Program-made: the position numbers and the translations under genes
Origin: Effrenium voratum
Lineage: Eukaryota; Sar; Dinophyceae; Suessiales; Symbiodiniaceae
Assembly: GCA_963377175.1 (NCBI GenBank)
Contig: CAUJNA010000186.1
Coordinates: 150,001 to 214,000, forward strand
Length of the DNA: 64,000 nucleotides
Reading direction: 5' to 3'
Notes under the pieces: model-generated
The model's database searches: none
The model's input: the letters and a program-made list of their open reading frames with translations, nothing else
Told to the model about the DNA's origin: nothing
Shown here: positions 43,000 to 55,043 of the stretch, in pieces
How positions within the stretch are numbered: the first letter of the stretch is position 1
How the letters are laid out: every line of letters starts with the position of its first letter

Positions 43000-43860
43000 G
43001 TCAAGGAAAGTCCGTGGGGTAGTGTGTGGCAATTTCGCCAGCAGCTCGGCAAATGAGGACACGTATGCGTCTGGAGCCGATGCCACTCAAATCAGAAGTC
43101 TGGCGAAACTGGCAGCGATGAGAGGATGGTCTATGGCGGGCACGGACATCGCACAGCGTTTCTCCATGCTCCCAGGAGAGATGATTCCAAGACGGTGGTG
43201 ATGGAGGTCCCGGCGATCTTCAGGGAGGTCTGGATTATCGACAAGGCGGTCTATGGGTTGACCACGAGCCCGAAGGCCTGGGGGGTGCATCAAGATGGCA
43301 CTTTCAAGAAGATGACATGGAGCGGGAAGGATGAGGAAGGCCTCCAATGGGAGATGAAGTTTGAGGTGACGGCGGAGCCGAACCTGTGGAAAATAATGGG
43401 AAGTAGAAAGGGAGGTAAGGAGGCGTCATGTCGATCTACGTGGACGATGTGTTGATGACCGGGAGGAAGGAGGTTATCATCGCAGCTGTGGGCTGCATCG
43501 AAAAGGAGTGGGCGCTGTCGGATCCAGATCTGATGGCGGGAGTCGCTACGATGTCCAGAAACATGAAGAGCCCGAAGCAGGTGGTGGACGTGGGGATGGT
43601 GCTGTTGAAGTATGTGAACGCCACGATCAACGTGAAACTCCAGCGCACGAAGGTTTCTGGTTGGGGCGCTCGGGACCATCTGAGCGTGAAGCGGCACGAC
43701 AAGGTGCTGGAGGTGTTCTCGGACATCAGCTACGGAACGGCGGGAGACCACAAGAGCGTGCAGGGGATCCCGGTTTACTTCGCCAATCGCCTGGGAGGCG
43801 ACCAAGCAGCCTTTTGTGGCGCAGTCTACGGCGGAGGCAGAGCTGATCGGCTACTGTGAG
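43000..43860 (+). pseudogene. reverse transcriptase remnant with YVDD
   Basis: The RT reads VRGVVCGNFAS, GADATQIRSLAKLAAMRGW, then (-1 frame) TAFLHAPR, VWIIDKAVYGLTTSPKAWG, then (-1 frame again) MSIYVDDVLMTGRKE with YVDD at 43437-43448. Each break is a one-base step, so the catalytic motif survives but the gene is not translatable as one protein. Confidence 0.75.
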
Positions 43861-44265
43861 TCGCTGGTGGCTGGAAGGGCGACGGCTGCTTTGTTGGAGG
43901 TGATCTTGGGTGAGCTGCTCACCCAGAAGAGGATCTACGGGGACAACGTGGCGGCGATAGCCTTGGCGAGCTGGCGGACGAGACATTTGAGGATCCGGGC
44001 GGCATCGTTGCGATGGGCGCTGGAAGATGGTGGGTGGTCACTCACGCATCTGTCGGGGAGGCGGACGGCGTGACGAAGTCGCTGAATGGCCAGGCCTTCG
44101 AGCGATTCAGGGAAGACCTGGGCATGCCGGTCGGGAAGAAGATGGTGAAAAGAGCCGGGGTGAACCAGAAGGAGCAGGAAATTGCGGCGGGCAGCTCGTG
44201 CTTGGGGGTGAAGGCGAAGCTGCTGGCGGTGATCGGAGCCGATCTGGTGGGCAAGGCGAATGGTC
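43816..44265 (+). pseudogene. RNase H remnant
   Basis: STAEAELIGYCESLVAGRAT, YGDNVAAIALAS, RHLRIRAASLRWAL and, in the next frame, SLNGQAFERFREDLGM match the order of a copia RNase H. Two frame breaks are present. Confidence 0.65.
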
Positions 44266-44636
44266 GATGAGGTGGATACCTTGATCGCCACGGGCATCAT
44301 CCTCATGGTGATTGGCGCCTTGTGGCTTGCAAAGGAAACCGCTGGACTGGTGGGTGGATGTGTGAAAAGGCTGAGGAAGATCAAGGTGGAGGAAGTCCCG
44401 AGGCAGGACCTGGGTGGTGCTTGAAGATGAGATGATGGGGCTTGAGCAGGAGCATCACGGGTCTGCGATCAGGAAGGAGGAGAGGAGTCGCGTGGAGGCG
44501 TCAAGCTCCACGGCACGAAGAAAGTGCAAGGGCCTCACAATGACGCAGATGAAGCAGAAGAACGAGAAGGGCGTGTAGTTTTTGGCGAGAGCCGGTAAAT
44601 ACACCGGCCAGACAGGTGGCACAATTTGTGGGGGAG

Positions 44637-44685
44637 CCCGTTAGGATTCATATCCGGGAGCCCCGTTGTAGCATCAAGCAGGCTG
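44637..44685 (+). repeat. 49-bp terminal direct repeat, right
   Basis: Partner of 39995-40043. It is preceded by GTGGGGGAG, a possible polypurine tract. Confidence 0.7.
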
Positions 44686-44689
44686 CATG

Positions 44690-46020
44690 CAAGAATTGCA
44701 GATTCCCGGACCTGACAATATTGCAATCATTGCAACTATTGGAATTGAATTCCAATACTTGCAATAACTGCAATATTCGGAGGTCCCGGATTGTGCAATT
44801 ATTGCAATTGTTGGAATTCAATTCCAATAATTGCAATAATTGCAATATTCGGAGGTCCCGGATTTTGCAACTATTGCAATTATTGGAACTGAATTCCAAT
44901 AATTGCAATAATTGCAATTTTCGGAGGTCCCGGGTTTTGCAATCATTGCAATTATTGGAATTAGTCGGCCCGGCTTTGGGGCTAAATCTGGGATCAATTA
45001 TTTATTGTAATAATTTGAATATTTTGAGGTCCCGGATTTTGCAATTATTGCAATTATTGGAATTGAATTCCAATAGTTGCAATAATTGCAATAGTCGGAG
45101 GTCCCGGATTTTCAAGTTTTTCAATTATTGGAATTCAATTCCAATAATTGCAATAATTGCAATATTCGTGGGTCCCGGATTTTGCAAACTTTGTAACTAT
45201 TGGAATTGAATTCCAATAGCTGCAATAATTGCAATATTCGGGGGAACCGGATTTTGCAATTATTGCAATTATTGGAATTGAATTCCAATAGTTGCAATAA
45301 TTGAATATTTTCAGGTCCCGGATTTTGCAATTATTGGAATTATTGGAATTTTGTAATTGAATTCCAATAATTGTAGTAGTTTCAGAAGCCGGTACTTCGA
45401 ATATTGCAATTATTGCACTTATTTGAATTGAATTCCAATAATTACAATAATTGCAAAATCCGGGACTTGACAATATTGCAATTATTTATTGGAATTGTAA
45501 TCCAATAATTGCAATAATCGCAATAATTGCAATAATCAATTGATCCCAGATTTGGCCTCAAAGCCGGGCCGACTAATTCCAATAATTGCAAGATTTGCAA
45601 AATCCGGGACCTCCGAATATTGCAATTTTTCAATTATTGGAATTCAATTCCAATAATTGCAATAAGTGCAATATTTTCAGGTCCCGGATTTTGCAATTAT
45701 TGCAATTGATGCAATTATTGGAATTGAATTCCAATAATTGCAATAATTTGCAAAATCCGGGACCTCCGAATAATTCCAATAATTGCAATAATTGCAATAT
45801 TCGGGGGTCCCGGATTTTGCAAGTATTGAAATTCTTGGAATTGAATTCCAATAATTGCAATAATTGCAGAAATTGCAATAATCAATTGATCCCAGCTGGG
45901 CCCACTAATTCTAATAATTGTAATAATTGCAATAATTGCAATAGTTGCAATAATTGGAGTCGAATTCCAATAGTTCCCATAATTATTGCAATTACGGGAC
46001 ACCAGCTCCAAATATGCCAC
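44690..46020. repeat. array of ~72-bp palindromic units (right block)
   Basis: Same unit as 39070-39960, about 17-20 copies, with the same interspersed GGCCCGGCTTT-type spacer in both orientations. Decay increases towards 46020. Confidence 0.85.
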
Positions 46021-46724
46021 AATTAGAATTTCACTCCAACAATTGACTCAAAGCTGGAACCAGCCTGAACGACACATAGGGTATGAGCTTCCCTCTTACC
46101 CTTCGGTCTTTACCCCAAGGTTTTTGAGGACTTCGGGGTCTTCGCACTCGCGCGGGGCGGCGGCGTTTCCTGTCACTCCTGCCCTGGCCTTGGCTGCCGC
46201 GGCTGCGGCGCCACGAACCCTGGGGCTGAGGCGCTTGCAGAGGCCGACCAGCGTGTTGCAGGGACGCGTGCGGCAAACTTTGGGGCACAAAGATACGGTG
46301 CCATTCTGTGTGGAAATTTGCGAGGAACTCGGAACCTTCGGAGAGCGGCGCCTTCTTGCGTCGGCAGCTGGTTGTGGCCTCCACACTCGCGGCCCCCGCC
46401 CAGGCGTGCGGCGTTCCAACGTCTGAGTTCGGTGCCGTTGCTCGTTGTTTTTTCACGACGCGTTCCGCAAACTGCAGCTCTCAAACTCTGATTGCTGTGC
46501 TTTTGTTTTTGTTTTCTGGAAGTATCCTCTCCTGCTGTTCATCTCTGCGGCAGGCATTCCAGTCATTTGTGTCATTTGTATCATTTGCGCAGGCAGAGTT
46601 GCCCCAGCCCCAGCAGCTTCAGCTCTTCCCCGAAGCGCTGAAGAATGCCCAGGGCAAGGCCCATCGAATGGCGCCGATTTGCTGCGTGAGCCGTCTGAGT
46701 TTCCAACTGTTCAACTCTTGCCAG

Positions 46725-46793
46725 GTGGCGGTCATCACCGGAGCCACTGCTGGAGTTGGCCTCGAAGCGGCGCGGATTCTTGCCGGCGCCGGA
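46725..46793 (+). CDS. SDR gene exon: cofactor-binding motif
   Basis: After a good acceptor (CAACTCTTGCCAG at 46712-46724) the sequence reads VAVITGATAGVGLEAARILA ending GAG. This is the first beta strand and T-G-x3-G-x-G dinucleotide-binding motif of the short-chain dehydrogenase/reductase superfamily. Reading beyond GAG no longer fits the family and the next motif is 2.2 kb away, so an intron begins at about 46794. This is the first of five pieces in the correct order on the plus strand. The closest subgroup by style is retinol dehydrogenase/WWOX or protochlorophyllide-reductase-like. Upstream exons were not identified. Confidence 0.7.
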
Positions 46794-47520
46794 TGCGCAG
46801 CTTGGGCTTCACAGAGAAGGGCACAAGCAGGGAGGAGAGAGAGAGAGAGATGTAAAATTCGGGACCAGGATGATGCAAGCAATGCGCTTAACTGGCGGCA
46901 GATAGTGCAAAGCTATACAACTGTGTCCTTTGCAGTCGGCGCAATGCACATTCATCAGGCTGTCATGTGAGACTGGGCAGACAGTCCAACGTGTAAGCAA
47001 AAAAAGTTGTAAGCACGCATACTCGCACGTCAAACTTGAGATATCCCGTGACTTGTTCCAGAACACTGGCAGCATCGTGATTCTGTGCGATCTTAATGAT
47101 GTATTCCGGCGTTCCTGGCCAGAGTGCGTCAGGCTGTCCTTCCAGCGTCACTCCATGCTTCATCATGCACTCCATGAGTGGCTGCTGAACCGGTTGCATA
47201 ATGTTGCCGATGTCATTGAACATGAGGGAACTCAATCCCACGCAAAGGCCTGCGTGGATCTTGTCTTCTTCGGGTGCCAACATTGCGGTCTCAGTGTGAA
47301 TCAAGACAAACTGCAGCAAAACATACCCTTTTGACAGCGCATATTCTGCCACAATGTTGAGCCTGACAGATCTTCAACATGTGCCCCAAGTCCGCTTCCC
47401 GTCAATCGCAGCGTGGTTTCCAATTGTAAGACTTGTCCGCAGTATCCCCTGTTGAAGATTCTGCAACTCTTTCGGTACACACTGTGCAACAGGTGTGCCG
47501 TGCCATGTCAAGCCTGACAG

Positions 47521-47988
47521 TCAGAATGTACATGCTGCGCATGTCATTCGACCGGACAAGTGGCAAAGTGCGAAGGTCGTTACTGTGCCACAAGTACGTG
47601 CAAGACTGTGGATGTCACTGGGTCGCATCTGTCGATCATAACGTGTGCTACATACTGTTCCACATGTGTGTAACTGCAGTTGCGGTGGTCGCATGCGAGA
47701 TGTGGGCCGGTCTGGAAGACCAACCTTGGAGAGGTGCTTGTGGAGTGTCTCTGTGTTCTCTCCTTTGGTGAGAGTGTCAAAGAGGTGCTTGCGCCTGCCT
47801 TCTCTGATTGTGATGTTTTTGCTGCGCTGCTGTCGGTGTGTACTTTTAGGTTTGTTTTGATGTCGAATGCTTCCTGTACAAAATTGCGTATGCGCAGGCC
47901 TGCTGTGCAGGCTTGTGCCTATGGCATACATCTCTGATTCCACTGAGGAAAGTGCTTCTACTGCTTGTGTGCATGGAACGAGTAGCAA
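47521..47988 (-). pseudogene. copia RNase H and pol-end remnant
   Basis: QAVEALSSVESEMYAIGT matches the S-S-x-E-S-E-x-Y-A motif of copia RNase H. In another minus frame VHTDSSAAKTS matches the following D-S-S-A-A block. LFDTLTKGENTETLHKHLSK resembles the conserved D-x-L-T-K end of Pol. The pieces lie in more than one frame. Confidence 0.65.
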
Positions 47989-48295
47989 TGGACCACCTAA
48001 AGGTCATTCATGTCCCAGGCAAACAAAGAGCGTGCCTGGTGTACAGATGGAAGAGACTTTGCGCAGATCAGGACACGTTTTCCTGGTTGCGCGCAGCAAG
48101 GGTCAGCTTGGACTGCTTGGATCTTGAAGGTCAGCGCTACAAGATCTTGGGAGTTTGCCTGTATGATCAGCCCATGAGGGCTGCTCCACCAGCAAGGAGG
48201 AGTAATAAACTGTTCCTCCATATGTGCCCAATACGGTTGTACATGTTGTGCGACTCTGTGTTTTGGCTCAAGTAAAAATCCGCTCCGCAGCGGAC

Positions 48296-48769
48296 CTAGA
48301 GCTGAGTAAGATACTTTTCACTTTTCCTTGTTTTTTGTTGTTCTTGCCGCCTTGTGCCATGTGCCGCCGATGTCCATTGTGGTGCTGGTCCTTGTCCGCT
48401 TGCTGATGCTTGTGTCATTGTGTGTCGTGCAAACGTTGTTGATGCTCTGTGGTCTTCCAAGATCAGTGACCTGGTTTGTGCGTTTGTTGTGATTGATCCT
48501 GCTTGTAGCTGTAGGTGTAACTCCCATGTTGTGTAGCTTTCTTCAAACTTCAGTTCGTCGAATTGTGGCTTGAGAAGCTTTGTAAGGTACCCGACGCTTC
48601 GTGTATCTATTGGCATCGAGAACCGGTTGTGGAGTTGTCTCCAGATCTTGAATCCAGTGTTTGTTGCATGTTGTCTGCAGGTTGTTGCTGCACCATTGAA
48701 CTGTGGTGGTGGTATCTTGTATCTGTGCACTTGTGTGACTGCTACTTGTGCTGTGGATGCTTGTGCCAT
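48296..48769 (-). pseudogene. copia gag remnant
   Basis: FKIWRQLHNRFSMPIDTRSV, GYLTKLLKPQFDELKF and EESYTTWELHLQLQ are typical of the copia Gag helical domain. A basic, Gln-rich tail follows. It is upstream, in minus orientation, of the RNase H remnant, as expected. Confidence 0.6.
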
Positions 48770-49014
48770 GCCGTATTATTTACTGCTGTACGCCTAAACC
48801 TGTGCGTGTGTTGACGCTCGCCCTGGGTAGTGTGTGTGGGTCGTGTACCAGAGACCACTGCTCCGCCACCATGTGAAACTCGGTGGCACAAATGTTATTC
48901 AAACCTGTGTGTGAATGGCGGGTCCTGAATGTTCCAGGTGTATCAAGGCCAAGAGAGAGAGAGAGAGAGACGGAAAGACACTTTTGGATCTTGGAGCCAA
49001 TGGAAAACGCTGAG

Positions 49015-49083
49015 GATGTGTATTTGACAGGGCGCACGCTGGCAAAAGCCGAAGCTGCAGCCGCCGAAATTCGCGTTGGAAAG
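49015..49083 (+). CDS. SDR gene exon: second strand and helix
   Basis: DVYLTGRTLAKAEAAAAEIR follows an AG acceptor (AACGCTGAG at 49006-49014) and continues directly from the GAG end of the previous exon. In SDR proteins this is beta-2 with its Arg (TGR), which favours NADP(H), followed by the next helix. The exon end is near 49083. The intron between the two exons (about 2.2 kb) holds the antisense copia remnant and a GA run. Confidence 0.7.
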
Positions 49084-51000
49084 GCTGGCGTGGCTTGGGG
49101 GTGCTCCTTTTTGTGCGTCGAATAGCCACTCATAGCAATAGCCAGTATTCCATGTGGCGCGTGTTGCATAACGCGTACTTTTGCGCACGCCGCGTTGGCT
49201 TGTCCATGCAGCACCACAGTAGCCTGCGCAGCCATAAAGCATGAGCTCCGATTTCTGCAGTGTCACGAGTTCGCGCCACAGTGGTGGATTGTGGAGGATT
49301 ATTGCATCAGCAGAAGCGGCTGATGCCATTCATACTGGCGAAGATTCTGGCCTTACCTCAGGGCTCGCGAGAGAGGGGTCGATTGAAGGTTGTTTGGCTT
49401 TCACATCGCTCCCCGGCTCCCGCCTCGTGAGCGGCAATTTTCAGTCGCAGGGCGCGGGAATGCGCAAGGCGATGTTGGGCTCCGAGACTCAAATGCTTCA
49501 AGGACACGTTGCGGCAGTCTTTTGCAAAACATATGTTTCTCCACAAATTTACTCCGTATTTTCACAGAGAACCTAGAAGCTCCAAACAGTTTTCCACTTG
49601 CCGACGACTTAGTGGCCTTGTTGTTCATCGGTCAGGCAGACCTTGCGAGAACGACATGTTTCTCTCAGTTACGGCGGCCCCTTTCTGAGGCCCAGATGGC
49701 GAAGATTGTCTCTGGGTTCAAGATGAACAGAAGGCCCTGCGGCCCTGCGCAGCATTGGTGGAAGAAGGCTGAAGCGTGGCAGAACTTGCTGACCCGGATA
49801 CAAGCTTTACGGGCGGAAGGCAAGGGCTGAGCAAAAGCAGTTCACGCAGACCAACACACACAGACGCATATCATGGCGGCTGGAGCGGTAAAGGAATCAA
49901 AAGCAAGGGCAAGAGAGGAAAAGGACAAAGCAAGCAAAAGATGCCCAGGCCGACATAGCCGTGCCAACAGCAAGTGCCCAGCAAGAGCAGGCAGAAGCAG
50001 CTCAGGAGTATGACGTCAAGTGGTGGACATGGGCGCATCGCTTACGCTTTCCCCTTAAATTCCGGTGATCCTGGTGCCGCAGACGCAATCGGTTACACTG
50101 ACCAAAAAGAAACCTCGGTGCCCATCTGTCTTGTAAGGCAAGCTGAGCCAAGAAGGATACTTTGGAGAGGAGCTTCACTCATGCTGTTGTACCCAGCGTG
50201 TGGAGGCACTGAAACAAACTCCTTCAGAAAATGTTCAATCTCCCACAAATCAAATGAAATGTAAAAGAGAGGAAGGCGGAAGTGTGCTTCTTTCCAAAGC
50301 CCGATCCGTTCATTCACTTATGCTGCGTGGCCACTTTGAGAACCAGGGTCGTCTGCAAAAGACAGATGGAGCAAGGGCAGATACTTGCCAAAGGAAGCGA
50401 TCCTGGACAAGGATGGACAAACTTCTCGCAGTGCTCAACATACGGCGCAGAAGAATTTTGAGGCCAAGCAAATCCAAGAAGGATTCAGCTCCTTGAAATG
50501 AAGAAATGAAAAGGCAAAGAAGCCTGAAAAAGCCCGAAACCAGCACCGTGACCGATGCTCCTGACACAGCATCCGTGACCTCAGAAGTGAGGATAAAGAA
50601 TTCACAGCCAACATGCTGGTATGCAACATGCAACAGATTGGAATGCGATCCTGGACGACGGTGCCAAGCGCCGCAAGAAAGGAAGCCATTTCGTGACCTG
50701 GCCTTTTCTGCATTCTGTTGAGATATACACCCGCGATGACCAAGATCAAGGTCTCGATCCAGGCACCGGTCCTGACGACCGAGGACGACCGGGAGAAGAC
50801 GCTGGTCTACATGGACACCTACCAAACAAGTGGCGAGTAACCAGATCCGCGGAAGGCTTGGCTGATTTCAGCTTCAGCCCAGGAAGTGCTCTGCGCACGT
50901 TGCCCCGCGCAAGCTCGGGACAAGTTTCTGTGAGCAAGTTCTCTCAGCAAGTTTTCTGCGCGCAGCGCTGACGAGAAAAAACAGCAACTTTTCGCTTTGA
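49084..51000. other. SDR intron, first part; no supported gene
   Basis: Open frames exist (49390-49830 + with QMAKIVSGFKMNRRPCGPA; 50310-50825 -; a short + frame near 50740 with KVSIQAPVLTTEDDREKTLV), but none has a recognised domain. They may be remnants of other insertions within this 3.8-kb intron. Confidence 0.35.
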
Positions 51001-51500
51001 GCCCAGTCGGTCCGGAGCTGCGAAGTACATCGCGCAATACGCTCGTTACAAGTTGCGACCTGCTAAAGCCCTCTGAAAGCGAAGTTCGTGTATTATCTCC
51101 CAGCTAGCTTCTGAGAGCGCATTTCGCGTAACTGCTTTCGGAGCTGTTCGCTTCCAAGAGCAGGCACGCCAACACGAGACAAACTTGAAAGCCCGTGTGC
51201 CCAACTAGAGAGAGCACATTTCGCGCTGATGGTCGCCAATCCCCACAGAGGGTCACGCGCGCAAATCAGAAGTCGTAAAAAAAATCTTCAGTCTTAGCAC
51301 ATCACGCCAATCCCCGCAGCCCGCAGAGGGTGCGCGGACACGTCAGAAATCGTACGAAGTCTGCAGCTTGTGCGCATCGACCGCGCTAATCCGCGGGCGC
51401 TTCAGAATTCGCAAAAAGCACGCCAATCCCCGCTGGGGTGTCATTTTCTCAGAGTGGGTTCGGCCCCATCGCGCGACCTTAAGAATCTAATTAATTTTCG
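51000..51500. repeat. degenerate ~90-bp repeats
   Basis: Three to four loose copies around CGCCAATCCCCGC, AGAGGGTGCGCG and CAGAAATCGT-like parts, plus a related block rich in GAGAGCGCATTTCGCG. Confidence 0.45.
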
Positions 51501-51519
51501 TGCCCGCATGCCTCGCGCG

Positions 51520-51895
51520 AGCTTTCTCGTGCTAGTTAGCTCGTGCAAGTTTAGCTGCGCGAGCTTTCTCGTGCAAGTTGGCTCGTGCAAGTGTGGCTGC
51601 GCGGGCTTTCTCGTGCAAGTTGGCTCGTGCAAGTTTGGCTGCACGGGCTTTCTCGTGCAAGTTGGCTGGTGCAAGTGTGGCTGCACGGGCTTTCTCGTGC
51701 AAGTTGGCTCGCGCAAGTTTGGCTGCACGGGCTTTCTCGTGCAAGTTGGCTCGTGCAAGTGTGGCTGCGCGAGCTTTCTCGTGCAAGTTGGCTCGTGCAA
51801 GTTTTGGCTGCGCTGGCTTTCTCATGCAAGTTGGCTCGTGCAAGTGTGGCTGTGCGAGCTTTCTCGCGCCCAATTAACTCGTCGAAGGGTGTGCG
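51520..51895. repeat. 42-bp minisatellite
   Basis: About nine copies of a 42-bp unit (GGCTTTCTCGTGCAAGTTGG then CTCGTGCAAGTTTGGCTGCA with small variants). Because 42 is divisible by three, several frames on both strands stay open and repeat a 14-residue unit such as ARANLHEKARAAKL. It is treated as a minisatellite, not a gene. Confidence 0.85.
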
Positions 51896-52877
51896 ATTTC
51901 TCGTGCAAGTTGGATGGCGATTTTACCAGGAGATCCCTTCAATGCTTGCAAGAAAAGATCAATGGTCCTCATGGAGTCATAGAACCGTTGGAGCAACTAC
52001 AATCAACCATCGTTTGTGAGACCGACGGAGAGTGCAACAGAACCCATTCGCACAGATCTGGACTTCCGTTCCTGAATGCGGCGCCACATCTTCCTACAAC
52101 ACAGTAATCACCAGTGTGAGAACCAAGGATTGAAACTCGTGGTCGGTATCCTGACAGGAGATGCGAATTTCGTATGCGCAGCGCGCAGCAGGATTCAGTT
52201 GATTTTTTTGCATCCGCACTTTATGGACAGCAGGTCCGCTCAACCGCACCAAGACCTCAATTGTCTGCCATCATAAAGGCACATTATTTAAAGACTCTGC
52301 TTGGGCAATACCCTTATGGGTGATATTCATTTCCAGGGAATGTTTTCTTTGTCCGCTCCGGACATTCCGGAATTTCTCACCATGATTCTAGGAACAGTCA
52401 ATGTCTTTGTACATATCTTGGCGTTGAATCAATTAAGTTCTGATTGTAACATATCGCGCAAAGAACCGTAAGCGTTTCGGAACAGCCGACTGTTTAGATT
52501 GGCCACGGCAGCATTTCCTAATTTGCTTCGCCGCATATTCAAGCTTTTGTGCGATTCATGCCGTTTGTTTAGTTCATTGCAGGTAGTTTAAGCATGTTGC
52601 ATGGAAAACAAGTGCTAGCATGTGCACTCAGAGGCAAGACACTGCTTACAATACACATCTGGTCTTCTACTTGATCATGTACCCTTGGCAGCTCATCGGA
52701 CCAGTCATATATTCAGGCCTAAGTTCAAGAGTCTTATTTCCAACCTCGAGGTGGTGTGGCTGCGCGTCCGACATGCCATTGGCGAGCGTCACGAGAGATC
52801 AATGCCAAAGAAACCTTCCAATGCTTCGTTGGCAAAAGCAAGGCAAAGAGCCCCGGTCCGGATAGGTCGTCCCCATG

Positions 52878-52935
52878 GAGCTCAACGTGGCCTCGTTGGA
52901 CTCGGTCCGAAGATTTGTGTCCACTTGGAAATCAA
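52878..52935 (+). CDS. SDR gene exon: third strand region
   Basis: ELNVASLDSVRRFVSTW corresponds to the SDR segment D/N-L-A-S-L-x-S-V-R-x-F, which precedes the NNAG motif. A possible acceptor is CCATGGAG just before. The previous intron spans about 3.8 kb and includes the 42-bp minisatellite. Exon limits are approximate. Confidence 0.65.
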
Positions 52936-53512
52936 ATGCCAGGAGACCGGAGATTGAAGGGACCGCCCGATGAGATGTTAGCAAGAGCCGGTTCATGACT
53001 CGGGATTGTTGCGAAAGCTTGAAAATCCTCGATTTCTTGTCGCCAGTTGCAACTGCCGCAAGTCATGCGCTTCATTTTTTGCATGCTTGGGGTTCTGCAG
53101 TTTCTTTGCAAGGACGCCCTGTTCAAGTCTTTGGCTGTCAATGCTCCCGTGTGCTAACCCGTTGGACAGCGTTACCTCGAATTCGTGGTGGCGGTTTCGT
53201 CGCGACCTCGGATGAGCGTCGCCGGGCCCGGAGAAAGAGACCGCAGGCTTCAGAACGCGTTTTGCAGGCCTTTGCCAGCGAGAATGAAGGGAACCAACCG
53301 TAAGAATACAAACATCTGACAGGAGGCAACCCTACGTTTAGAAAAACTCAGTGCGCAACTTTTGTGTTAGACCTGACGAAGGGAATGTTATGGAGACCCA
53401 AATACTAAGAGAGTTCAGCACTGGCTTAGTTTCAAGTTTTTTAAAGCCAGTACTGGAAATTCAGGTCCGCTCGAATCGTGAAAGGGCGATCCGATCGGGG
53501 CGGGTGCAGCAG

Positions 53513-53570
53513 GAGGCCGGTGGACATCTTGGCTTGCAACGCCGGCCTGGCCTTGGGCCAGGGCCCACAG
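53513..53570 (+). CDS. SDR gene exon: NAG motif
   Basis: After an acceptor (GGTGCAGCAG) the sequence reads RPVDILACNAGLALGQ, the SDR fourth strand with the conserved N-A-G (here A-C-N-A-G, like the C-N-A variants of protochlorophyllide reductase and some retinol dehydrogenases). A short linking exon between this and the previous piece may be missing. Confidence 0.7.
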
Positions 53571-55043
53571 CATTCTGAAAAGAACTTTGTACGTGTACAC
53601 CGCCGTGTGGCCAGCATCCCACATCGCAGTTTGAATAGAGCAGCGCACTCTCGCGCGCGGTCGGGAAAGATCTGGCAGAGTTGCCACGTTTGAGAACCTT
53701 GTGTTGCAAAGCCCTCTTCGAACTGGTGTTCGTCGAGCTGATCTTGTCAGGCGCCCAACCATCTTGCAAGTGGAATTGAGTATTTGCGGTGTAGCATAGC
53801 AGCCAGCCGCCATTGTTCAAATCCGGTGCTTTGGCGAGTTTTGTCTGCACATTGTTGATTCTGGTATGCTGGTCCCAAGCATGTGCTCGCAGTGTGAGTT
53901 GTTGCACAGTTGTATCAGTTTTTTCTGCTACTGCTTGTGAAGGCGCCGCTGTTAGTGACAAAGCGAAACTTGCAGTTGTGCTCTGGCTGTCTCAGCTGTC
54001 TGTTGTATGATGAATCTTGTAGTCCAAGGGGTGTTGTCCTTTTTATGGAAATCTCACAAGCGGCTGGACAAGACACAAGGTTATGGTAAAGGAAAAGGAG
54101 GCAGCGACAAAGGGCAAGGAACAAACAAAGGGCAAGGAAAAGGAGACGGGCATTACAATCAACAAGGAGGGAGCGAAAGGAACGCACGCGGCAAGCGTAT
54201 GCTAGATGCGAACTTGGCGATTTACAACTGCGACGCTGGCAACTTTGACACCAATGATCAGAGGCAACTGGTACAAACATGCCCGCTATCATAACAACTG
54301 GCATCATATCTCGCATCAAGCTTTTCGAGCGCAGATGGGTCTGTGTGACACATCGCATCTGACAACAGATTGGCAAGTTGATTCGGTTACCGGGCTGCGG
54401 GGCAAGGGTTCCAGCTGACTTCACAGAACACACAGCAAGGTCAGATCAGCGCGATAGCGCCGAATACGACACTCACGCTGCATGGCGCTGCGGCAGGTCA
54501 GAGTCTGAAGGAGCCCGAGTTCACGGAGGACGGCGCCGGCCTCAGCGCGCCTGCAGCAGAGAAGGCAAGAGCCGGAGACAAAGAAAGCGCAGCAGCCGTG
54601 AGAGATTTGGTTTGAAGTTGGCTGCTTGCGAAGGTAAAGCCATGTAAAACCCCTCTTTGGAGCAAGGGCAGTTTTCAGCCCGACAAGAAGGAACAAGGAA
54701 AAGAAAAGCAGGGAATTTGACGAAGTTTGCATTTTGGAACGAGGCATCCCCTGTTGGCAGTGAGTTTGCTGGTGACGATGCCGGCACATTTGGGTGCTAG
54801 GACATGCGTTTTGGGGTGCTGTTGCTGTTTTGGGGCGCTTGTGAATTTTCCGAGGTTGATGGCGGGTGCTGTCTTGGGAAGTGGTGAAGGTTGGTGGTGC
54901 TGACCGGGCGGGTGCATTTGCTGCGCTGTGCTGTTGCGGGTGCTGGTCAGGTTACTGCTTGGTGTACTCAGGGCGCTGGTGTTAGTTTGGCGACTGTGCA
55001 GTCAGGATGCTGATCACAGGTGTTGCAATCAATCTTGCCTCAG

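Larger units (their letters stand above)
39995..44685 (+). mobile_element. decayed copia-type retroelement between 49-bp direct repeats
   Basis: A direct repeat (CCCGTTAGGATTCATATCC..., then AGCATCAAGCAG) bounds the interval at 39995-40043 and 44637-44685, with few mismatches. A purine tract (GTGGGGGAG) precedes the right copy. Between them the plus strand holds remnants, in order, of gag, a protease motif, a region resembling the segment before RT, RT with YVDD, and RNase H, all broken by frame changes. No integrase core was recognised. The very short terminal repeats could be truncated LTRs or an unusual element type. Confidence 0.65.
46970..48800 (-). mobile_element. antisense decayed copia element inside the SDR intron
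   Basis: Minus-strand frames give a gag remnant (48296-48769) and an RNase H/pol-end remnant (47521-47988). Integrase and RT were not found, so the element is internally deleted. It lies within the intron between the first two recognised SDR exons. Confidence 0.6.

Noticed and set aside
39070..46020. CRISPR array
   Set aside because: The units are palindromic and contiguous without unique spacers of constant length; the context is eukaryotic.
51370..52107. 245-codon plus frame and 113-codon minus frame with 14-residue repeats
   Set aside because: The 42-bp unit length keeps several frames open on both strands; no non-repeat domain supports either.
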